Source: Chloroflexota bacterium
GTDB taxonomy: Bacteria; Chloroflexota; Anaerolineae; J102
Direction: 5' to 3'
Assembly (NCBI GenBank): GCA_029782215.1
Contig: JAKOVD010000119.1
Coordinates: forward strand, 1-64,000
Length of the DNA: 64,000 nt
The position numbers and the translations under genes were made by a program. The notes under the pieces are model-generated. The model did not search any database and had not been told where the DNA came from. It saw only the letters and a program-made list of their open reading frames with translations. Positions 16,122 to 24,573 of the stretch are shown piece by piece. Numbering within the stretch: position 1 is the stretch's first letter; every line of letters starts with the position of its first letter.

Positions 16122-18450
16122 TCGCGAACTGGATGTACCCCTGATCCTTCCGGACGCAGAAGACGGCGACGAATGCGCCCGCCTTCTGCTGGACGCCCTG
16201 GACCAGCAGAAGGGTGTCCACGAGGCCCATATCGACTTTGACAAGGGGTTCCTGCACCTGCACTACGACCCCATGCAGATCGAGTTCGATGAGGTCGATG
16301 GCATTGCCTCGGACCTGGGCATCAAGCTGGGGGCGCGAATGCGCCACTGCACCCTCGAATTGGGGGGCGTGGCCTGTCGGAACTGCGCCTTCAACCTGGA
16401 ACGCGAGCTGAACGCCATCCCCGGCGTCCACCGGGTCACGGCCAACACAGCCGCGCGCGTCGTCGGCGTGCAGTATCCTACGGAAAGCATCCTGCAGGCC
16501 GTCGAAAAGCGCATCGAAGAGCTGGGCTTCGGGGTCGCCGAGCCCCTGGACAAACCAAGGCCCACCTTCTGGCGCCGCAACATCGGCTTGATCTGGGCAG
16601 GACTGACGCTCCTGTTCCTGGTGCTGGGTGTGGCTGCCGAGAATTATGGCGGCAGCCTGGTGCCGGGCTATCCCCGGGCCTACCTGGTCTTTTTCGTCCT
16701 TGCCTACATCGCGGGCGGCCACGAGGCCTTGCGCGAGGCGGTGCGCGACCTGCGGCACGGCGCCCTCAACGTCGACTTCCTGATGCTGGCTTCCGCCGTG
16801 GGCGCCGCCTCCATTGGCGATTGGGCCGAAGGCGCTATGCTGCTCTTCCTGTTCAGCCTGTCGGGCGCGCTGGAAGAGTACGCCATGGACCGTACACGCA
16901 ACGCCATCGAAGCTTTGACGTCCTTGCGCCCGACCGAAGCGACGGTGCGCATCGGCAGCCGCGAGCAGCGCGTGCCGGTGGACGCCGTGCGCATCGGCGA
17001 CATCGTCGTCGTCCGCCCCGGCGAACAGGTGGCGGTGGATGGCATTGTTGTGCGCGGGCAGACATCGATCAACCAGGCTGCCATCACCGGCGAATCCATT
17101 CCAGTCAACAAGGAAGTGGACGACGAGGTCTTTGCCGGCACACTCAACCAGGAAGGCGCCATCGACGTCCGCACCACCAAAGAGGCCAAGGACTCGACGC
17201 TGGCGAAGGTCATCGCCCTGGTGGCTGAGGCCCAGAGCGAACGCGCACCCACCCAGCGCATGATCGACCGCTTCGCCCACCCCTACGCCGTGGGCGTGGT
17301 GACGGCGGTGCTGCTCGTGATTGTCGTGGGCACGGTAGTCCTCAACTATCCCTTTGATCCCGTCTTCTACCGGGCCATGACCTTGCTGGTAGTGGCCTCC
17401 CCCTGCGCGCTCGTCATCAGCACGCCCGCCTCGATCCTCTCGGCGATCGCGGCTGGCGCCCGCAACGGCGTACTGTTCAAGGGCGGCGTCCACCTGGAGA
17501 ACGCCGCCACCATCGACACCGTCGCCTTCGACAAGACCGGTACGCTGACCACCGGCCGCCCGGAAGTCACCGACGTCGTGGTGCTTGACCACCTGCAGGA
17601 AGATGAAATGCTGCGGCTGGTCGCCAGCGCCGAACGGCGCTCCGAGCATCCCATTGCCCACGCCATCGTGCGGGCGGCGCATGAGCGGGGGCTGACCTTG
17701 AGCGAGCCGGAACACTTCATCTCCATCCCCGGCCAGGGGGTGCGCGCCACCATCGATGGGGTTCGTCTCGCCGTTGGCAACGAACGCCTGCACAGCAACG
17801 ACGGCCACGATCCCGAATCGGTGCCTGCCAGCCTGCGCGCCCTGCAGGCCGACGGCAAGACGACGGTGTTCGTCTACGAGAGCGGCCGCCTGGCCGGCGC
17901 CGTGGCTGTGGCGGATGAGCTGCGCGACAACGCCATCAGCGCCGTCAGGGATTTGCGCGCCATTGGCGTCACCAACATCGTGATGCTTACCGGCGACCAC
18001 TACCAGGTAGCGCACCGCATCGCCCAAAAGGTGGGCGTCGACCAGCTTCATGCCGATCTGCTGCCCACCGACAAGGTCCGCGTGGTGCGCGAGTACCTGG
18101 ACAAGGGCGCCAAAACCGCGATGGTGGGCGACGGCGTCAATGACGCCCCCGCCATGGCGGTGTCGACAGTCGGCATCGCCATGGGCGCGGCCGGCACCGA
18201 TGTGGCGCTGGAGACGGCCGACGTCGTGCTCATGTCAGATGACCTGTCCAAGCTGGAGCTGGCGATGCGCCTCTCCCGCCGCTCACGGCGCATCATTGCC
18301 CAGAACATGACCATCGCCCTGGGCATGATGGCGATCCTGGTCATCTCCACCCTGGCAGTGGGCATTCCCCTGCCCTTGGGCGTGGTCGGCCACGAAGGCA
18401 GCACCCTGATCGTGGTGCTCAACGGGCTGCGCCTGCTGCGCACGAAATAA
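16114..18450 (+). CDS. P1B-4-type heavy-metal efflux ATPase (Fe2+/Co2+/Zn2+)
   Basis: The 778-residue transporter pumps transition metal out of the cell with ATP. It has the P-type marks AITGES, DKTGTLT (phosphorylated Asp473) and GDGVNDAPAM. The transmembrane metal site reads SPC (429-431) instead of CPC, and the last helix region has HEGSTL, the pair that marks the P1B-4 group (CzcP, CtpD, PfeT/FrvA). The N-terminus holds two HMA-like folds: the first (1-70) has no CxxC, the second has CRNC (Cys88, Cys91). The ATG at 16114 overlaps the regulator stop as ATGATTGA. With a PerR-like partner, ferrous-iron efflux is the favoured role; cobalt or zinc remains possible. Confidence 0.9.
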   Translation: MIDRELDVPLILPDAEDGDECARLLLDALDQQKGVHEAHIDFDKGFLHLHYDPMQIEFDEVDGIASDLGIKLGARMRHCTLELGGVACRNCAFNLERELNAIPGVHRVTANTAARVVGVQYPTESILQAVEKRIEELGFGVAEPLDKPRPTFWRRNIGLIWAGLTLLFLVLGVAAENYGGSLVPGYPRAYLVFFVLAYIAGGHEALREAVRDLRHGALNVDFLMLASAVGAASIGDWAEGAMLLFLFSLSGALEEYAMDRTRNAIEALTSLRPTEATVRIGSREQRVPVDAVRIGDIVVVRPGEQVAVDGIVVRGQTSINQAAITGESIPVNKEVDDEVFAGTLNQEGAIDVRTTKEAKDSTLAKVIALVAEAQSERAPTQRMIDRFAHPYAVGVVTAVLLVIVVGTVVLNYPFDPVFYRAMTLLVVASPCALVISTPASILSAIAAGARNGVLFKGGVHLENAATIDTVAFDKTGTLTTGRPEVTDVVVLDHLQEDEMLRLVASAERRSEHPIAHAIVRAAHERGLTLSEPEHFISIPGQGVRATIDGVRLAVGNERLHSNDGHDPESVPASLRALQADGKTTVFVYESGRLAGAVAVADELRDNAISAVRDLRAIGVTNIVMLTGDHYQVAHRIAQKVGVDQLHADLLPTDKVRVVREYLDKGAKTAMVGDGVNDAPAMAVSTVGIAMGAAGTDVALETADVVLMSDDLSKLELAMRLSRRSRRIIAQNMTIALGMMAILVISTLAVGIPLPLGVVGHEGSTLIVVLNGLRLLRTK

Positions 18451-18459
18451 CAGACATCA

Positions 18460-18509
18460 AAGGCGACGCACTCCGAACGAACGGCTTTCGGTTGAAGTGC
18501 GTCGCCCTT
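18460..18509. terminator. Hairpin between convergent ATPase and esterase genes
   Basis: AAGGCGACGCACT (18460-18472) pairs with AGTGCGTCGCCCTT (18496-18509) with a single bulge, and the loop contains a second small stem CCGAA/TTCGG. It sits just after the plus-strand stop at 18450 and just before the minus-strand stop at 18523, so it can act in both directions. There is no long T tract. Confidence 0.65.
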
Positions 18510-18522
18510 GATCGGGTTGAGC

Positions 18523-19452
18523 TTACGACTTCAGTTTGGCCTGCAGGAAGTCCAGTACGGTCTGGATGTTGCTCGAGCTCTGGAAGACCGGGGTGCTGCC
18601 GGAGTCGCCGTGCCCGACGCCCTTCAGTAGATCGTAGCGCACGTCCAGACCTGCGGCGCTGAGAGCATCCGCCAGCATTTTCGTGTTCTCGATGGGAACC
18701 GTGCAGTCCTGGTCGCCTTTCTGGATCAGGAAGGCAGGGTCATCACTGCTGATGTAAGTGATGGGGTTAGCCTTGGCCACCAGATCAGGGACGGTGGGCA
18801 CGGCTGCGCCCAAATACAGAGACTCGAAGGAACTGGCCTGGTTGTGCGTCTGGTCGCTCGCCGGGCATCCCTGCGCTTTGGCCTGCGCGTCCATCTGTGC
18901 AAAGTCATTGGGGCCAAACCAGTTAATCACGGCCTGCACACGACTGGACACATCGGCATTGCCAAGACTGGGATCATCAAATTCCGCCACATCGCCGGTG
19001 GTGCCGAGCATGGAGGCGAGATTGCCCCCCGCCGACTCACCAAAGGCAACGATTCTGTTGGGATCCAGGTTGTATTTGCCGGCGTTGGCGCGCAGGTAGC
19101 GCACGGCAGCTTTGGCGTCGAGGACTGCGGCTGGAAATGGCGCTTCGCCCGACAGCCGGTAGTTGATGCTGGCTATGGCGTAGCCCGCATTCAGAAAGGC
19201 TTTGCCCATGGCGTCGTCCACCATGCCTTTGTCGCCGAGCTTGAAACCGCCTCCGTGAATGTTGATGATGACCGGGAATGGTCCCTTGCCTGCAGGCAGG
19301 TATAGGTCGAGCTTCTGTGTCCCCGCAGTACCGGCGTAGGCCACATCCTTCTGGGAGGGTGCAACGCTGAAAGCGGCAGGACCACCACCACACCCGGCAG
19401 CGATCGCTGCCAGACATAGGGCCAACAGGGCGAAAAGGGCAGAATGTTTCAT
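18523..19452 (-). CDS. Lipoprotein carboxylesterase/lipase, alpha/beta hydrolase (HSL/BD-FAE-like)
   Basis: The 309-residue protein is an exported esterase. Residues 1-21 form a lipoprotein signal with lipobox ending at Cys21 (AAIAAGC). The alpha/beta hydrolase features are HGGGF (66-70, oxyanion hole), the nucleophile Ser140 in GESAGG, an Asp in QKGDQDCTVP and the catalytic His in GVGHGDS. This order matches the hormone-sensitive-lipase group. Start at 19452 is set by AGAGGAGA at 19461-19468; the longer frame lacks a signal peptide. It diverges from the two-component system genes across a 300-base promoter gap and may be under its control. Confidence 0.88.
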   Translation of the reverse strand: MKHSALFALLALCLAAIAAGCGGGPAAFSVAPSQKDVAYAGTAGTQKLDLYLPAGKGPFPVIINIHGGGFKLGDKGMVDDAMGKAFLNAGYAIASINYRLSGEAPFPAAVLDAKAAVRYLRANAGKYNLDPNRIVAFGESAGGNLASMLGTTGDVAEFDDPSLGNADVSSRVQAVINWFGPNDFAQMDAQAKAQGCPASDQTHNQASSFESLYLGAAVPTVPDLVAKANPITYISSDDPAFLIQKGDQDCTVPIENTKMLADALSAAGLDVRYDLLKGVGHGDSGSTPVFQSSSNIQTVLDFLQAKLKS

Positions 19453-19753
19453 TTGGATTCTCTCCTCTGGTTTGACTGGACACGTTGCGAATACACAACG
19501 TCTCTGGTTGGGAACTTGCGGGCAGTCGTCATTATTGCGCACGAATGTCAAGGAATCCTGAAGATGGCCTGCGCGAATCCTGGGGATCGCACAGGACCCC
19601 GGTCTCACAGGCGCGAGCACAGCACGGCGCGGATGGCTGCAACGTCACCCCAGGAATGTCGCGAGACCTTCTTGACATTGTCTTGAGGATTCTGTGTTAC
19701 GGTGAACTCAGCCACTTTTGGCGTGTCTGGCCCCAATGCGGAGAATAGCCCTC
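19453..19753. promoter_or_regulatory. Divergent promoter region between esterase and response-regulator genes
   Basis: No gene is seen in this 301-base gap. A perfect -35 hexamer TTGACA lies at 19672-19677 and a weak -10 (TGTTAC, 19695-19700) 17 bases later points to the response regulator. GGAATCCTGAAGAT (about 19552) and GAGGATTCTGTG (about 19685) are loosely similar and could be half-sites of one regulator, but the match is imperfect. Confidence 0.4.
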
Positions 19754-20461
19754 ATGCCACAGAGAGTCCTGGTCGTCGATGACGACAACTCCATCGTCAG
19801 AGTGGTGCGCGGCTACCTCGAGCAGTCCGGCTTCCAGGTGCTGACTGCCCGCGACGGCGAAACGGCGTTGCACATGCTGCGTGTTGAACGTCCGGACCTG
19901 GTGATTCTTGACCTGATGCTGCCCGACCGCGACGGCTGGGAACTCACGCGCATTGTACGGGCCGACAGGACCCTGGCTGCCACGCCGATCATCATGCTGA
20001 CAGCGCGGGTGGAAGACGCCGACAAGATCGTGGGCCTGGAGCTGGGCGCCGACGACTACATGACGAAGCCGTTCAACGCCCGCGAGCTTGTAGCGCGTGT
20101 CAAGGCTCTCTTGCGCCGGACCAGGCTCGACCAATTGCCCACGGCAGCACCGAGTGTGCTGGTTACGGGGGGCCTGCGTCTTGATCTGGATCAGCACACA
20201 CTGACGGTGGATGGCAGCCCGGTAGAACTAACGCGGACTGAGTTCAACCTGCTTGAGGCGTTTATGGAAAACCCCGGCTATACGCTCACCCGCGATGATT
20301 TGCTGGAGAAGGCCATGGGCTATGCCTACGAGGGGATGGGCCGGGCGCTTGACACACACATCCGCAACCTGCGCCGGAAAATCGAACCCAATCCGGACGA
20401 ACCGGCCTACATCCAGACAGTCTATGGGGTGGGTTACCGCCTGACAGGAGCCGGCACATGA
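19754..20461 (+). CDS. OmpR/PhoB-family response regulator
   Basis: The 235-residue protein has a receiver domain (residues 1-120; acidic pair Asp9/Asp10, phosphoacceptor Asp53 in LVILDLMLPDRDGWEL, Thr83 and Lys105 in MTKPF) and a C-terminal winged helix (about 135-232; LTRTEFNLLEAF, HIRNLRRKIEPNP, IQTVYGVGYRL). It is activated by the kinase whose gene overlaps it by four bases (ATGA). Start at 19754 is the ATG directly before MPQRVLVVDDD; the upstream ATG at 19718 adds a non-homologous tail. Confidence 0.93.
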   Translation: MPQRVLVVDDDNSIVRVVRGYLEQSGFQVLTARDGETALHMLRVERPDLVILDLMLPDRDGWELTRIVRADRTLAATPIIMLTARVEDADKIVGLELGADDYMTKPFNARELVARVKALLRRTRLDQLPTAAPSVLVTGGLRLDLDQHTLTVDGSPVELTRTEFNLLEAFMENPGYTLTRDDLLEKAMGYAYEGMGRALDTHIRNLRRKIEPNPDEPAYIQTVYGVGYRLTGAGT

Positions 20462-21528
20462 ACCGGCTATGGGTCCGTCTCAGCCTCATGATCGCCGGGG
20501 TGCTGTTGTTCGTGTTCTTCGTGCAATTCCTTGCCGTCTTGATGCCGGATGAGCCCAGCCAGGCAACGCCGCTTCCCGACAGCGCCACGGCTTCACCGGT
20601 GCCCGATGACAGACCCCCACCGGCGGAGGTTGTCCGGCGCTTGCTCCCCTTTGCTGTGCTTTCCCTGGTGGTGGGCCTGGGTGGAGGTGTGTTGATCAGC
20701 CGCGTCATCAGCACGCCCGTGAGCGAGCTGGCGAAGGCGGCACGGCGCATAGGTGAGGGTGATTTGACCGCACGCGTGGACGCGCGCGGCAGTAGCGAGA
20801 TGGTAGAACTGGCCGGGACCTTCAACAAGATGGCTGCTGACTTGCAGCACGCCGAAACTCTGCGCAACAACCTGATGGCGGATGTTTCCCACGAGCTGCG
20901 CACACCCTTAACGGTGCTGGAAGGAAACCTACGGGCGGCGTTGGACCATGTTTATGCGCTCGATGAAGCCGAGATTGCGAACCTGTACAGCCAGACCCGC
21001 CACCTCATCCGGTTGGTCAACGATCTGCGTGAACTCGCGCTCGCCGAAAACCATCAGCTACCGCTGGAAAAGCAGCCGGTAGACCCGAATACTCTGTTGG
21101 TGGAGACCCTGCAGGCCCTGGGGCCGTTGGCTGTCGAGAACAATGTGCGCCTGACAGAACGAGCAGAGAAAATGCCGGAAGTCTTTGTTGACCCCATTCG
21201 CATCCGACAAGTGCTTTTCAACTTGCTCTCGAATGCGTTGCGCCATACACCCCCAGGTGGTGAGGTCCTTGTGACCGGCATGACCGGCGCCAACGAAGTC
21301 CGGCTGGTCGTGCAGGATACGGGAGATGGACTGGAGCCAGACCAGATTGCCGCCGTCTTTGACCGCTTCTACCGGGCGGATCGATCGCGCAGCCGTGAAA
21401 CAGGCGGCGCTGGGCTGGGGCTGGCAATCGTCAAGGCGATCGTGGAAGCGCATGGTGGCCGCGTCGAGGCGCAGAGCGACGGCCGCGGCCGCGGCAGCAA
21501 GTTTACGGTTGTCCTCCCCGTGCGCTGA
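20458..21528 (+). CDS. Membrane sensor histidine kinase, HAMP-HisKA-HATPase (BaeS-like)
   Basis: The 356-residue kinase has TM1 (about residues 9-29), a very short periplasmic loop rich in Pro/Ser/Asp (30-62), TM2 (63-82), HAMP (about 83-135), HisKA with phosphoacceptor His145 (DVSHELRTPL) and the HATPase domain: N box NLLSNALRHT, G1 DTGDG, F box FDRFYRADRS, G2 GGAGLGLAIVK. The tiny loop of about 33 residues suggests that it senses the membrane itself or a partner protein rather than a bound ligand. It forms a coupled pair with the response regulator. Confidence 0.92.
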   Translation: MNRLWVRLSLMIAGVLLFVFFVQFLAVLMPDEPSQATPLPDSATASPVPDDRPPPAEVVRRLLPFAVLSLVVGLGGGVLISRVISTPVSELAKAARRIGEGDLTARVDARGSSEMVELAGTFNKMAADLQHAETLRNNLMADVSHELRTPLTVLEGNLRAALDHVYALDEAEIANLYSQTRHLIRLVNDLRELALAENHQLPLEKQPVDPNTLLVETLQALGPLAVENNVRLTERAEKMPEVFVDPIRIRQVLFNLLSNALRHTPPGGEVLVTGMTGANEVRLVVQDTGDGLEPDQIAAVFDRFYRADRSRSRETGGAGLGLAIVKAIVEAHGGRVEAQSDGRGRGSKFTVVLPVR

Positions 21529-21533
21529 GAGAT

Positions 21534-21569
21534 GTGGCGGCAGCGCCGTTCGAACAGCGCTGCCGCCAC
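21534..21569. terminator. Perfect 13-bp hairpin between convergent kinase and peptidase genes
   Basis: GTGGCGGCAGCGC (21534-21546) is a perfect inverted repeat of GCGCTGCCGCCAC (21557-21569) with a 10-base loop that includes TTCGAA. It lies 5 bases after the kinase stop and 4 bases before the peptidase stop, so it can terminate both transcripts. No T tract follows. Confidence 0.7.
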
Positions 21570-21573
21570 CTGA

Positions 21574-23421
21574 CTAACCCGCTACCTCTATCTGGATCGA
21601 CAGCCGGCCTACCAGCAGTTGGTCGCAGTGCTGGGTGAAGACGACCTCCCCGCGCTCGCCGGGCCGGGCGCTGGCGTCGGCAGTGATGGTAATGCCCACC
21701 ATCTCCACGGCCGTGGCCTGCGCGGCCAGGCTCGCCCACCTGGCCGGGTCCTCCTGCAGGCGGCTGCCATTGGCATAGGCGCTGCGTTCCCGCATGCGAA
21801 GTTGCACGCGCCCGTGCGGGAGCCGCTCGCGATCGATCACAAGGTCTGTGGCTTCGTGGAGGCCCGGGGGTCCGTACATCGGGAACTCAAGCTGGCCGCT
21901 TTCCCCCGGACGCAGGCGGAACACGGCGACGCTCTTCAGGGCCACATTGTTGTCTTCGCGCGGCGACCAGCCGGACAGAGCGGGATCGTCGGCTGAGCTG
22001 AGCTTGACCAGCAAGCTGTACGGGCCGGCTGTGGGCGGCGTCCAGCGCACCGCCGCCAGGGCGGAGCCGCCGGCAGGAACCTCCGGGAGCACCACGCTGC
22101 CGGCGGGATGCCATTGGTCAGGCCAGAGTGACGTTGACAGAGGCGCCACATACACCGTGGCAGTCACCTTGCGCGCCGCCTCAGGTCCCTGGTTCCAGGC
22201 TCTGACGTACACCCAGTTGGGCACGCCCGGCGCCGGGTTCTGGTGCCCTTCCTGGCCATCCTCAGCCTGTCGCAGCCAGAGGTCAGGACTGTCATGGTAG
22301 GCGCCGGTGGCAGGCGCCTGGCCCGCATCCTGGCCGTGGTTGCGCACGAAAGTATCGGCGAGGGAAACGCGGTCGCCTGTGGCCGCGGTCGTGTTGTGAC
22401 GGGCAATGAACTCGTAGGGAATGGTACCGCAGCCAGAGAAGGGGCTGTCAAAACCCCAGGGCATCCAGGAATTGCGCACGATGAAATACCCGCCCCCGGG
22501 CGCCGTCTCATCGTCCACATAACCGACGAGGACCATGGCATGGGCGCCGTTGGAGGGTTCGGCCGGCAGGGGCATGTTGATCTTGCCCGCCGTGCGCGAG
22601 ACCCGGTTGCGAAACCAGGAATCGTAAACCGGGATGGCGAAGAGGACGGCTCGCCCCGTGGCCAATGCCGTCTTGATGGCGGTCACGTCATGAGGGTCCA
22701 GGCGCAGCACACGTTTGACCCTGTAGCGCCAGGCGCGGGCCTCGACGCCGTCCGGCGGCGGCCCGTGCCCCTCGCTGTTCGGGATCAACTGGTCGCTGTA
22801 GGGCCAGTCGGTCTCGGCCACGGTCCCTGCCTTGGCCAGGCAGGTCAGGCCCAGGTGAGGATAGGTGCCGGCGACGGTGGGGAGGTTATCGTTCTGCTTG
22901 CACCACCAGTAGATGAACTGCTCTGACAGATTGATGGCGCCAGGCGTGGCCAGACCCGCCCTGATCTCAAGGAACTCGCGCACGGCGGCGGCAGCATGCG
23001 CCACACAGGTACTGCGTATGCCCTGGTCGCGGATGGGCGGAAGCTGCGGCGAATGGTCCACCATGGCCGGCAGCGGCCCGGGGAAGGCGATGCCGTCATA
23101 GGCGATGCCGCGCTCCAGCGGCGCCACAATCACGCCCATGTGATAGTCCGCCTCCAGTGCCTCCTTCTCCAGCCGCGCCGGGCCGCGCTCCGGCCCGACC
23201 ACCGCGCTCGCCTGCCGGCGCAGGGTCTCCAGCCCATTGTCGTCCACCTGGAGAATAGTCTTCAGCCCCTCACGCCCGCCGCCAAGCTCAAAGAGGGCGA
23301 GGAACTCCTGAATGCTGACAATCCAGTAGCTGCGCAGGGCCTCGATCTGGACGGGCGTGAGCCCGGCGATCCGGTCCATGGCGGCGACGTTCTTCAAGGG
23401 TTGGGGGATGGGGGAACCCAT
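21574..23421 (-). CDS. Papain-like cysteine peptidase (C1A family) with N-terminal helical domain
   Basis: The 615-residue protein joins an N-terminal helical part (about 10-75; GLTPVQIEALRSYWIVSIQE then LFELGGGREGLKTILQV), which resembles a helix-hairpin-helix/DUF4332-like unit, to a C1A peptidase domain (about 115-350). Catalytic residues are readable: Gln133 and Cys139 in IRDQGIRSTCVAH, His294 in GAHAMVLVGY and Asn317 in VRNSWMPWGF. The C-terminal 260 residues are two beta-sandwich-like segments. No signal peptide or propeptide is seen, which is unusual for C1A. The ATG at 23421 with AGGA nine bases upstream is preferred to the TTG at 23460. Confidence 0.82.
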   Translation of the reverse strand: MGSPIPQPLKNVAAMDRIAGLTPVQIEALRSYWIVSIQEFLALFELGGGREGLKTILQVDDNGLETLRRQASAVVGPERGPARLEKEALEADYHMGVIVAPLERGIAYDGIAFPGPLPAMVDHSPQLPPIRDQGIRSTCVAHAAAAVREFLEIRAGLATPGAINLSEQFIYWWCKQNDNLPTVAGTYPHLGLTCLAKAGTVAETDWPYSDQLIPNSEGHGPPPDGVEARAWRYRVKRVLRLDPHDVTAIKTALATGRAVLFAIPVYDSWFRNRVSRTAGKINMPLPAEPSNGAHAMVLVGYVDDETAPGGGYFIVRNSWMPWGFDSPFSGCGTIPYEFIARHNTTAATGDRVSLADTFVRNHGQDAGQAPATGAYHDSPDLWLRQAEDGQEGHQNPAPGVPNWVYVRAWNQGPEAARKVTATVYVAPLSTSLWPDQWHPAGSVVLPEVPAGGSALAAVRWTPPTAGPYSLLVKLSSADDPALSGWSPREDNNVALKSVAVFRLRPGESGQLEFPMYGPPGLHEATDLVIDRERLPHGRVQLRMRERSAYANGSRLQEDPARWASLAAQATAVEMVGITITADASARPGERGEVVFTQHCDQLLVGRLSIQIEVAG

Positions 23422-23503
23422 GAGATCGTTTCCTATGAGGATGGCCCACGTTGCACCCAAACAACGCGAAAAGGAGCGTCCGTGGGGGAGATGGACGGCA
23501 GCC

Positions 23504-23509
23504 AGTATA
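23504..23509 (-). promoter_or_regulatory. Candidate -10 box of the peptidase gene
   Basis: TATACT reads on the minus strand, with TTGGCG 18 bases upstream of it (about 23528-23533). It would give a leader of about 75 bases before the ATG at 23421. Spacing is acceptable and the -35 is weak. Confidence 0.35.
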
Positions 23510-23621
23510 GCATCCGCCCATTCCCGCCGCCAAAAGGGCGCGATTCAAGTTCTCACGCTGCGCATCGTGAAGACAGACACGAATAGGAAGAGACACAAAT
23601 GATCCAACACGTCCTTCCCCG

Positions 23622-23993
23622 CTAGGACGGTTCCGGAGCTCCCAACTCGCGGTAGAGGAACCAGCCCCCTTTGCGGTCGCCGGCCCGGCTGGGCGCCCGA
23701 TCATAGTAAAGATCGAAGACCTGCGCCGTATCGGTTTCCACGCGATAGTAGTCGCGGCCCACCCCCCAGGAACCACGCTGCGCGGCCTGGGCGGCGTGCT
23801 CAGGGCGCATATTCGTCGCCATGCGGCCGCGGCGGCCGTAGTCGTGCCACTCGCTCAAAACGGCGACGATCGCATAGGTCGTCGCCTGCCAGACAAAGCG
23901 GTCGGGACAACCCGTGCGCTTGGCATAGGTCGGCGGCGCGTCGAATTCCACCTCGATGGGCTCGCCGATGAAGTGGATGGGCTCCAGGTCCAC
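23622..23993 (-). CDS. DUF6504-like small protein
   Basis: The roughly 123-residue protein shows the pattern of a conserved family of unknown role often found near DNA-polymerase or repair genes in high-GC bacteria: FIGEPIEVEFDAPP, CPDRFVWQATTYAI, LSEWHDYGRRG, WGVGRDYYRVET and VFDLYYDRAP. No catalytic motif is recognised. The GTG at 23993 starts 8 bases after the upstream stop; an ATG at 24035 would overlap the PPOX gene by 35 bases and is less likely. It is downstream of and probably co-transcribed with the PPOX-like gene. Confidence 0.7.
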   Translation of the reverse strand: MDLEPIHFIGEPIEVEFDAPPTYAKRTGCPDRFVWQATTYAIVAVLSEWHDYGRRGRMATNMRPEHAAQAAQRGSWGVGRDYYRVETDTAQVFDLYYDRAPSRAGDRKGGWFLYRELGAPEPS

Positions 23994-24000
23994 TCGCCCG

Positions 24001-24546
24001 TCACTCGGCCGGAATGTCGGTGGGCTTGCCGTCAAGACTGGCGCTGTTGTGCTTTCTTCGGTAGTCGGCCAGGCGCTTCGGCCCTTGCTTGATCGCCCAT
24101 TTCCCTAACAGGTCCCGCTCACTCACAAAGTCGTACTGCGGCACGGCAAAACCGCATGACGTCAGCACGAGGTCCACGGCCATATCGATGATCTGGCGGG
24201 GGCCCGGAAGCGCCGGGAAAAAGGCCAGGGCCTCCGCCCACGCCTCGTCGCCGGGATGAAGCAGCCTGGCATGCCCGTACAAGCGCAGGATCATCGGGTC
24301 GCCCTCGAAGGCGCAGAACATCAGGGTCATGCGGTCGCTTTCAAGCAGGTGAGCGGCCGTTTCGTTGCCGCTGCCGGTCAGGTTCAGCCACACGACGCGG
24401 TTCGGTCCCAGCACGCGCAGCGTGTCGCGTCCTTTGGGCGAGACGTTCACCCGGCCATCCGGGGCTGCCGTACCCACGAAGAAGACCTTCTGGTCGCCGA
24501 TGAATTCCCGCAAAGGGGCCGTGATCTCTGTAAACTGTTCGGCCAT
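24001..24546 (-). CDS. Pyridoxamine 5'-phosphate oxidase-like flavin/heme-binding split-barrel protein
   Basis: The 181-residue protein has the split-barrel pattern VFFVGTAAPDGRVNVSPKGRDTLRVLG followed by VVWLNLTGSGNETAAHLL and RMTLMFCAFEGDPMILRLYGHARL, which is typical of general PPOX-family proteins that bind FMN, F420 or heme. The true pyridoxal-phosphate synthase signature is missing, so it is not PdxH. The start has a clear GGAG about 6 bases upstream (24554 side). It is 27 bases after the LivJ-like gene. The cofactor is undetermined. Confidence 0.8.
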   Translation of the reverse strand: MAEQFTEITAPLREFIGDQKVFFVGTAAPDGRVNVSPKGRDTLRVLGPNRVVWLNLTGSGNETAAHLLESDRMTLMFCAFEGDPMILRLYGHARLLHPGDEAWAEALAFFPALPGPRQIIDMAVDLVLTSCGFAVPQYDFVSERDLLGKWAIKQGPKRLADYRRKHNSASLDGKPTDIPAE

Positions 24547-24573
24547 CGTGTTCTCCTGGGTGGGCGCCAGACC

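Noticed and set aside
15946..18051. 701-residue minus-strand open frame
   Set aside because: It is antisense to the P1B-4 ATPase, which has every catalytic motif; His/Asp/Gly-rich shadow sequence.
19540..19700. Direct repeat operator for the two-component system
   Set aside because: GGAATCCTGAAG and GAGGATTCTG are too diverged and too few to call a site; kept only as a remark in the promoter feature.
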